Assembly (NCBI GenBank): GCA_050180015.1 | Contig: JBFXEO010000077.1 | Span: forward strand, 1 to 12,164 | From: JBFXEO01 sp050180015 | GTDB lineage: Bacteria; Bacteroidota; Bacteroidia; Bacteroidales; Tenuifilaceae | Length of the DNA: 12,164 bases | Direction of reading: 5' to 3' | In this document: positions 6,623-12,164 of the stretch, one piece after another | Numbering within the stretch: the first letter of the stretch is position 1 | How the letters are laid out: every line of letters starts with the position of its first letter | Notes under the pieces: generated by a model | Databases searched by the model: none | The model's input: the letters and a program-made list of their open reading frames with translations, nothing else | What the model was told of the DNA's origin: nothing | Position numbers and translations under genes: made by a program

Positions 6623-8002
6623 ATGAGCGAAAATAACAATAAACTCACACTCTTTGAGCTAAACAAACTGGTAAAAGATGTTATTACAAAATCGTTGCCC
6701 GGGAACTACTGGGTAATGGCCGAAATTAGCGAGATTAACGAGCACCCATCGGGACATTGCTACCTCGAACTTATACAAAAAGATGAAAATACCGATAGCA
6801 TAAAAGCAAGGGTAAGGGCCAACATCTGGAGCTATACCTACCGAATGCTTAAGCCGTACTTTGAAACAACTACCAACAGGGCTTTGGCAAAAGGAATGAA
6901 AATTCTGGTTAACTCCCAGGTTGTTTTCCACGAGCTATACGGTTACAGCTTGAATATTATTGACATTGAGCCCAGCTACACCCTGGGCGACATAGAGCTG
7001 AAGCGCAGAGAAACCATCGAAAGGTTAATTGCAGATGGAGTGATGGATATGAACAAAGAGCTGGAACTACCCGTGCCACCCAAGCGTATTGCAATAATTT
7101 CATCGCCCACCGCCGCCGGATTACAGGACTTCGTCCATCAGCTAACCAACAACCAGTTCGGGTATGTATTTGAGTACGAACTATTCCCCTCGACCATGCA
7201 GGGCGAAGATGCCGAAAAATCAATAGTAAACTCACTCTCAAATATCTACGAAAAAGTAAGCAACTTTGATGTGGCAGCCATTGTCCGGGGCGGCGGAGCG
7301 CAAACCGACCTATCGTGCTTTGACTCATACCAGCTGGCCTCGAATATTGCGCAATTTCCCCTGCCAGTACTAACGGGCATTGGGCACGATAAGGATGTTT
7401 CCATTACCGATATGGTTGCGTTTTCATCACTTAAAACCCCAACGGCCGTTGCGGAATTCCTAATATCGAAATTTACAGCTGCAGAGGCAACCGCAGCAGA
7501 ACTAGCCCTACAACTCCTCAATGCCACCAGTAAAGCTGTGGATAAAGAAAATTTCAACCTAACTAGCCGGCAACTTAAAATCCAGCAATACGGTTCAACC
7601 GCCATTTCGGAAAATATACGTATAATATACGGCCTGTCAAATTCTATTCCTTACCTGATAACCAGAATAATTACGACAACCCTGGAAGTCCTGCGAACCA
7701 AGCAGGGCAAAACTATTTTTGCGCTTAACGCCACCATTAACGGGCAAAATACTACCATAAAAAGTAACCTGATACAATTAAAAAGCGTTGTACCGCAAAA
7801 ATTACAGGCCGAGAAAACTAAGCAGCACTTCTGGCTGCAAACAGCACAAAACTTAAATCCGGAAGCATTACTCCAGAAAGGGTATTCAATTACCTACTTC
7901 AACGGTAAAGCGCTAAAAAACAGTACCGACGTTGTACCCGGTGATAAAATAGTAACTAAACTTAAGAATGGTACTGTATTGAGCATTACTACAGGAGAAT
8001 AA
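6623..8002 (+). CDS. xseA: Exodeoxyribonuclease VII large subunit
   Basis: Catalytic subunit of exonuclease VII, which degrades single-stranded DNA from both ends into oligonucleotides and takes part in mismatch repair and processing of damaged DNA, in the cytoplasm. The 459-aa protein has the N-terminal OB-fold (about 8-120, with WVMAEISEINEHPSGHCYLEL) that binds ssDNA. The catalytic domain shows IAIISSPTAAG (156-166), AAIVRGGGAQTDL (from about 218), GHDKD with Gly254, His255 and Asp258, and TPTAVAEF near 272-279. A long helical region (about 285-430) is where XseB normally binds. A C-terminal segment, LLQKGYSIT, matches the family's RGYA/GYSI-type motif. It starts two bases after the subtilase stop. 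xseB, which often follows xseA, is absent: only 96 bp separate it from the next gene. Confidence 0.97.
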   Translation: MSENNNKLTLFELNKLVKDVITKSLPGNYWVMAEISEINEHPSGHCYLELIQKDENTDSIKARVRANIWSYTYRMLKPYFETTTNRALAKGMKILVNSQVVFHELYGYSLNIIDIEPSYTLGDIELKRRETIERLIADGVMDMNKELELPVPPKRIAIISSPTAAGLQDFVHQLTNNQFGYVFEYELFPSTMQGEDAEKSIVNSLSNIYEKVSNFDVAAIVRGGGAQTDLSCFDSYQLASNIAQFPLPVLTGIGHDKDVSITDMVAFSSLKTPTAVAEFLISKFTAAEATAAELALQLLNATSKAVDKENFNLTSRQLKIQQYGSTAISENIRIIYGLSNSIPYLITRIITTTLEVLRTKQGKTIFALNATINGQNTTIKSNLIQLKSVVPQKLQAEKTKQHFWLQTAQNLNPEALLQKGYSITYFNGKALKNSTDVVPGDKIVTKLKNGTVLSITTGE

Positions 8003-8019
8003 CAATAAAAAGTTGATTT

Positions 8020-8051
8020 TTTGGTGTATCGTTAATATTTTAGTAATTTTA
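8020..8051 (+). promoter_or_regulatory. Candidate promoter for the TPR histidine kinase gene
   Basis: TTTG at 8020-8023, a 20-nt spacer, and TAATTTTA at 8044-8051, which fits TAnnTTTG except for the last base. It would give a leader of about 40 nt before the TTG start at 8099. The -7 box lies in a tiny inverted repeat AGTAA-TT-TTACT (8042-8053). No convincing terminator for xseA is visible in this 96-bp gap; the AAAAA/TTTTT pairing at 8007-8021 is too weak to call, so readthrough from xseA is possible. Confidence 0.45.
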
Positions 8052-8098
8052 CTGATCATTTAACACGCTATCATCTTTCTGATATTCTGATTATTAAA

Positions 8099-10279
8099 TT
8101 GAAGAATCGTTTAAAATATTTACTCGCAATTTTTACGTTATCGTGGTTGCCCTCGTCTGCGCAGGTTGCTTCGCAGCAATCGATTGTGGACAGCCTTTTA
8201 TGCGTAGCCAACTCCTCGTCAGGCATTGATAAGGTTACTGCATTCGATAAGATATCCAGATTATACTGGGAAACAAACCCAGACTCTGCACTGTACTTTG
8301 CATCGCTGGCAGTTGCTGAGGCAAAAAAGGATAAAAGCGATTTGAGCCTGGGGGAAGCATACAACAGCCTCGGGAATGCGTATTCAGCAAAAAACGACCA
8401 AGAATCGGCAATTACGTACTACAATAAATCCATTGAATACCGTAAACGCTCCGATGACCCGACTAAAATTGCATCTTCGCTAAACAATATTTCCATATCG
8501 TTACATCTCCTTAAAAGGTACAGCGAAGCCATTAGCTCACTCAAACAAGCGGCAGAACTGTTCAGCGAAGCCAATAATTTTCAGGGTGAGGCTTCAATGA
8601 ACCAGCAAATAGCATCTATATACAGAGGGCTGCACGATCTCAATAAATCCCTGGAGTACTCCCTTAAAGCCGCCAATATTTATATAAACCACGATATTAC
8701 GCAAGGCCTGGCCAGCAGCTACAATTCCATTGGTTCACTTCATAGAGACCTAAAAAACATTGACCTAGCAGAAGAATACTACATGAAAGCTTTGAGCTTG
8801 TGGTTAAACGAAAGGAATGACGATGGGTTATCGACGGCATACAACAATCTCGGAATTATCTACGATGAGAAAGGGGATAACCTCCGGGCGCTGGAATACT
8901 ACAACAAATCGTTGGAGCTATCAAAAAAAATTAACAATCTAAACGGATTATCAATTGCTTACAATAATCTGGGGTATATTTATATCAAAATAAACCAAAT
9001 AGACAACGGCATTAAGGCCTACCTGAAGTCATTGGATATTAGCAAAAACCTTAACGACAGGGATAATTACCTGAATACCTGCAACAATATAGCCATTGCC
9101 TACCTTAAACAAAATAACCTGAGAAAGAGCGAAGAGTATGTTGGCATAGTTGAAAGAGAGATTCACGGCATAGAAGACATCTCCGTAATACAGGAAACCT
9201 ATAAAATTTTAGGTGATATAGGCAGCAAAAAGGGAAACTACAAAGAAGCATACGAGTACAAATCCCTGGAAATGGCCTACAATGACTCCCTGTACAACCA
9301 GCAACAAACCCGTAATATTATTGAAATGCAAACCCGATTCGAAACTGAGGCAAAGGAGCGGGAAATCCAAATTCTAAAAAAAGACAACGAGATAAAAGCG
9401 CTGGAAAATGGGAGGCAGCGATTCTACCAGAAAATACTTTTTATAATTGCTTTACTATTCCTGGTGATATTTATTGGTGGAATAGTAAGCCTTACGCTTA
9501 TTCGAAAATCGAACAAACTGCTGGGCCAAAAAAATCTGGAGCTGGGAAATGCCAATACCAAGCTGAAAGAATCGGAGAAAAACCTTCGGGAACTTAATGC
9601 CACAAAGGATAAGCTGTTCTCCATTATTGCACACGACCTTAAAAACCCGTTCAACGCCCTGATGGGGTTCAGCGATTTGCTGGATAGAAATTACAATTTC
9701 CTGTCAGAGGAAGAACGGCGTGAATATATAGGGGTTATCAGCGATTCGACCCAGGGATTATACAAGCTTTTAGACAATTTACTCCAATGGACTCGGACGC
9801 AAACCGGCACCATTACCTATATCCCCGAAAACTTTAAACTTCTACCCCTTATCAAGCAGGAAATGGATATACTGCTCCCCAACTCCGATAAGAAAAGGAT
9901 AAATGTTAGCATTAACATTGAAGGAGCCCTAACCGTATTTGCCGACAAAAATACCATAGCAACCGTAATTCGTAACCTTCTGAGCAATGCCATAAAGTTT
10001 ACCGGGAATGGAGGTAAAATTGAAGTTTCTGCCTCTACAAAAGAAAATTATGTCGAAATTGCCGTTGTTGACTCGGGCATTGGCATTCAGGATGATGACC
10101 TTGACAAAATATTCCTGCTCGACGGATCGTTTACTACCAAAGGTACAGCCAATGAGTCTGGAACAGGACTGGGCCTACTGCTGTGTAAAGAATTTGTCGA
10201 GAAAAATAACGGTAAAATATGGGTCGATAGCCAAAAAGGCAAAGGCAGCTCATTCTACTTCACACTCCCTCTCGCATAA
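8099..10279 (+). CDS. TPR-containing sensor histidine kinase
   Basis: A 726-aa inner-membrane sensor kinase. A signal peptide (about 1-22, ending SSAQ) puts the N-terminal sensor in the periplasm. Eight TPR units follow at exact 40-residue spacing, their YNxLGxxY-like starts near 88, 128, 168, 208, 248, 288, 328 and 368. A charged coiled-coil stretch (405-440) leads to one membrane helix (446-468), then a second coiled coil (about 470-502). The kinase core has H box FSIIAHDLKNP with phospho-acceptor His512, N box VIRNLLSNAIKFT (623-635), G1 VVDSGIGI (656-663) and G2 GTGLGL (688-693). No receiver or DNA-binding domain is attached, and no response regulator gene lies beside it, so the partner is unknown. 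The start is TTG at 8099; there is no in-frame ATG upstream before the open frame leaves any sensible signal peptide. The ligand of the TPR array cannot be predicted. Confidence 0.93.
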   Translation: MKNRLKYLLAIFTLSWLPSSAQVASQQSIVDSLLCVANSSSGIDKVTAFDKISRLYWETNPDSALYFASLAVAEAKKDKSDLSLGEAYNSLGNAYSAKNDQESAITYYNKSIEYRKRSDDPTKIASSLNNISISLHLLKRYSEAISSLKQAAELFSEANNFQGEASMNQQIASIYRGLHDLNKSLEYSLKAANIYINHDITQGLASSYNSIGSLHRDLKNIDLAEEYYMKALSLWLNERNDDGLSTAYNNLGIIYDEKGDNLRALEYYNKSLELSKKINNLNGLSIAYNNLGYIYIKINQIDNGIKAYLKSLDISKNLNDRDNYLNTCNNIAIAYLKQNNLRKSEEYVGIVEREIHGIEDISVIQETYKILGDIGSKKGNYKEAYEYKSLEMAYNDSLYNQQQTRNIIEMQTRFETEAKEREIQILKKDNEIKALENGRQRFYQKILFIIALLFLVIFIGGIVSLTLIRKSNKLLGQKNLELGNANTKLKESEKNLRELNATKDKLFSIIAHDLKNPFNALMGFSDLLDRNYNFLSEEERREYIGVISDSTQGLYKLLDNLLQWTRTQTGTITYIPENFKLLPLIKQEMDILLPNSDKKRINVSINIEGALTVFADKNTIATVIRNLLSNAIKFTGNGGKIEVSASTKENYVEIAVVDSGIGIQDDDLDKIFLLDGSFTTKGTANESGTGLGLLLCKEFVEKNNGKIWVDSQKGKGSSFYFTLPLA

Positions 10280-10307
10280 CCGGCAAGCCTCACCTTTTTA
10301 TAGCAAC

Positions 10308-10333
10308 AACTATTTTCATCCGCAAAAATAGTT
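10308..10333. repeat. 9-bp AT-rich inverted repeat between the two TPR genes
   Basis: AACTATTTT (10308-10316) and AAAATAGTT (10325-10333) pair perfectly around the 8-nt loop CATCCGCA. It starts 28 nt after the kinase stop. It could be a weak terminator, but the stem is AT-rich and only a three-T run follows, so an operator or a transcript-end stabilising hairpin is equally possible. I see no clear consensus promoter between it and the next gene's ATG at 10402. Confidence 0.5.
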
Positions 10334-10401
10334 TCAGGGAAAGTTAAAAAATATTACTATGCTAACCGTTCTGGTATTACACACGTAAAAATAACCCGCC
10401 A

Positions 10402-12164
10402 ATGCTTATAAAGAAACATATACTGCTTCAAATTATAGCCACAACCTTACTGGGGATTACATCCGCAAGTGCTTCAGAAGGCGAGGTTGATACCCTACTT
10501 CAACGGATACAGCTCATTTCATCGGAGAATCCACAGGAGTCGAGACAGCTTGCCTCCGCAATGTATAAGCTTGCAAAACAAACAAAAAATCCCGATAATG
10601 TCGCGAAGGCCTACATGGCCTACACCGAAATTTACATTGCAAACAACCTATGGAAACAGGCAAATGCCTACATCGACTCTGCAATGGCAATTGCAAAAAG
10701 GTATAAAAATTACAAGCAGCAGGCAGAATTACAAATACTCCTGGGAAAATTAAACTACAGGGCAGATAACCCAAGGCTTGGCTCCGAGGCTATTAATGAC
10801 GCTATTAAATTAGCGTCCATCAGCCGGGATAATGATTTACTGGTTAGAATCAAACTTATACAGGCCGATTTTATCAAACAAAAGGGAAACTTCACCGAAT
10901 CAATTACAATCAAAAATCAGGCGTTGAACATTGCGGCAATGGATAAACTAAAATCATCCGAGGCTGATTGCCACCTAAGCATTGGAAGTTCATACTGGCA
11001 GATGGGGCAATTCAACGAAGCGCTGGAGTGTTACTATAAAGCCCTTTTAATTGAAGGGCAAATTAACGATACGTTAGGGTTGATCCATACCTTTAAAAAT
11101 TTAGGGCTAACCTACCGGGAGCTGGGGCAGTACGAAAAGTGCTTATCGGTATTGAATCGTGGACTTAATCTGTCCAAAAAAACTAACAACAAGTACGAAA
11201 CCGGTGAAATACTGAATATACTCGGAAGTTTGCATTTCCGTTTCAGCCAATTCGATGAGGCCATCAGGTATTACAACCAAAGCCTAAGCATAAGGGAGGA
11301 GCTGGGATTAACCCGATCGCAAATTCTTACCCACGAAAATATAGCCCGCGTCCTATCGCAAAAATCTCAATTCGACGAAGCCCTAGATCACCTAAATACC
11401 GCATTACAGCTACAATCGCAAATTACCGATCCGTTAGCCGAGGCATCCACCTTAACCGAAATGGGAAACCTAAACCTGCAAAAGGGCAACATCGCCGAAG
11501 CGTTAAGGAGATACCTTATGGCGCTCAAACTACGCCAATCTTTTGGGCAGGACGAAGATGTTGCAAAATCGCTCACCAACATCGGATTGGCTTACCGCAA
11601 GCTTGGCATGTATAAAAGTTCCCTAAAATATATGGAGCAAGCCCATGATATTATCAACGCCAAAGAGTTAAACACCAATGATGCTGCATACATACTACAA
11701 AACCTTGGACATATATACCAGGATGTTAAACAGTTTAACAAGGCAATTGGTACGTACAAAGAGGCCCTTGCACTGAAAGAAAAGGGAGGGGACGAATCCG
11801 GCACATCAAAAATACTCCAGAATATTGCACAGGTTCAACTCCAAATGCAGCACATCAGCAAGGCGAGGTCATCACTATCTCAGGCGCTTAAAATATCGAA
11901 CAGGCTGAAAGATGCCAGAGAAGTTGCCGATATATACAATGAAATGGGCAACGTTGAACGGCAAGCCAACAACCCGGATATGGCCATTAAGTATTACAAA
12001 AACGCAGCAAGCCAGTACCAGGCATTACTGAATCCAGAGGGTAAAGCACTATGCCTGAGAAAAATTGGCGAAATACAAACCGAAAGGAAACAGTTTGCCG
12101 ATGCCGAGCAGAACATTAACCAATCCATTAAAACCGGATACCAGGCAGGGAACGCTCATTTACT
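10402..12164 (+). CDS. Exported TPR-repeat protein, 3' end beyond window (partial)
   Basis: An open frame from ATG 10402 to the window edge, 587 residues visible and no stop. Residues 1-25 (MLIKKHILLQIIATTLLG...SASAS) form a signal peptide, so the repeats should be periplasmic. Degenerate helical repeats occupy about 30-185. Ten clear TPR units follow, their I/L-G-x-x-Y-like helix A starts near 194, 234, 274, 314, 354, 394, 435, 475, 515 and 555, with FDEAI/FNEAL-type turns (283-288, 204-208). The array is longer than that of the kinase upstream but has the same 40-residue period and YYxxALxI helix B style. No membrane helix or output domain is reached. By analogy with Bacteroidota relatives it may end in a histidine kinase, a LuxR-type DNA-binding domain or another output; this is inference. 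It begins 122 bp after the kinase stop in the same direction. Confidence 0.88.
   Translation, partial: MLIKKHILLQIIATTLLGITSASASEGEVDTLLQRIQLISSENPQESRQLASAMYKLAKQTKNPDNVAKAYMAYTEIYIANNLWKQANAYIDSAMAIAKRYKNYKQQAELQILLGKLNYRADNPRLGSEAINDAIKLASISRDNDLLVRIKLIQADFIKQKGNFTESITIKNQALNIAAMDKLKSSEADCHLSIGSSYWQMGQFNEALECYYKALLIEGQINDTLGLIHTFKNLGLTYRELGQYEKCLSVLNRGLNLSKKTNNKYETGEILNILGSLHFRFSQFDEAIRYYNQSLSIREELGLTRSQILTHENIARVLSQKSQFDEALDHLNTALQLQSQITDPLAEASTLTEMGNLNLQKGNIAEALRRYLMALKLRQSFGQDEDVAKSLTNIGLAYRKLGMYKSSLKYMEQAHDIINAKELNTNDAAYILQNLGHIYQDVKQFNKAIGTYKEALALKEKGGDESGTSKILQNIAQVQLQMQHISKARSSLSQALKISNRLKDAREVADIYNEMGNVERQANNPDMAIKYYKNAASQYQALLNPEGKALCLRKIGEIQTERKQFADAEQNINQSIKTGYQAGNAHL

Noticed and set aside
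6957..7605. Two overlapping minus-strand frames inside xseA
   Set aside because: Both are antisense to well-conserved XseA motifs, and their compositions (rich in Cys, Trp, Arg or Ser) look like frame shadows.
8007..8022. A5/T6 pairing after xseA as a terminator
   Set aside because: The stem would be only A-T pairs with a five-base loop, too unstable to support termination.
8300..9250. 120-bp DNA periodicity in the kinase gene, as a possible direct-repeat array
   Set aside because: The period comes from eight 40-residue TPR units at protein level; the DNA copies are diverged, so this is not a recent tandem duplication or CRISPR-like array.
10469..10753. Short plus-strand frame of 94 codons with ATG at 10469
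   Set aside because: It overlaps, in another frame, the long signal-peptide TPR gene starting at 10402, which explains this region fully.

Overview
The window looks like chromosomal DNA from a Bacteroidota bacterium, probably near Bacteroidales/Marinilabiliales. The evidence is a C-terminal type IX secretion (T9SS) sorting domain on a subtilase, TPR sensor kinases of the Bacteroidota type, promoter-like sequences matching the phylum's TTTG / TAnnTTTG pattern, and weak or absent Shine-Dalgarno sequences. I see no insertion sequence, tRNA, rRNA, CRISPR array or other sign of recent transfer. The genes read as ordinary housekeeping and sensory genes, not an obvious defence or mobile island.

Layout. 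(1) Minus strand, 48-1607: panB (pantothenate pathway) followed 45 bp downstream by an RluA-family pseudouridine synthase, apparently one transcription unit. It has a perfect TAnnTTTG -7 box just upstream of panB, embedded in a small inverted repeat. (2) 1608-1935: a divergent intergenic region serving panB and dnaK. (3) 1936-3849: dnaK, standing alone and closed by a strong intrinsic terminator at 3870-3899. (4) 3980-8002: a consensus promoter, then a probable operon of an exported MORN-repeat (YwqK-like) protein, a T9SS-exported S8 subtilase and xseA. The gaps are 30 and 2 bp. No xseB follows. (5) 8044-12164: two consecutive genes for exported or membrane TPR proteins. The first is a complete TPR sensor histidine kinase with a TTG start. 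The second has ten visible TPR units at about 40-residue spacing and runs off the right edge, so its output domain is unseen.

How they fit together. panB and dnaK serve cofactor synthesis and protein folding, and the pseudouridine synthase modifies RNA. The MORN protein and subtilase act at or beyond the cell envelope and share a transcript with the DNA-repair nuclease subunit XseA; whether they are linked functionally is unknown. The paired TPR proteins are the least understood part. They may form a signalling pair or be two independent sensors. I found no convincing undescribed system. The most useful leads are the tandem TPR sensors, the missing xseB and the regulatory inverted repeats.
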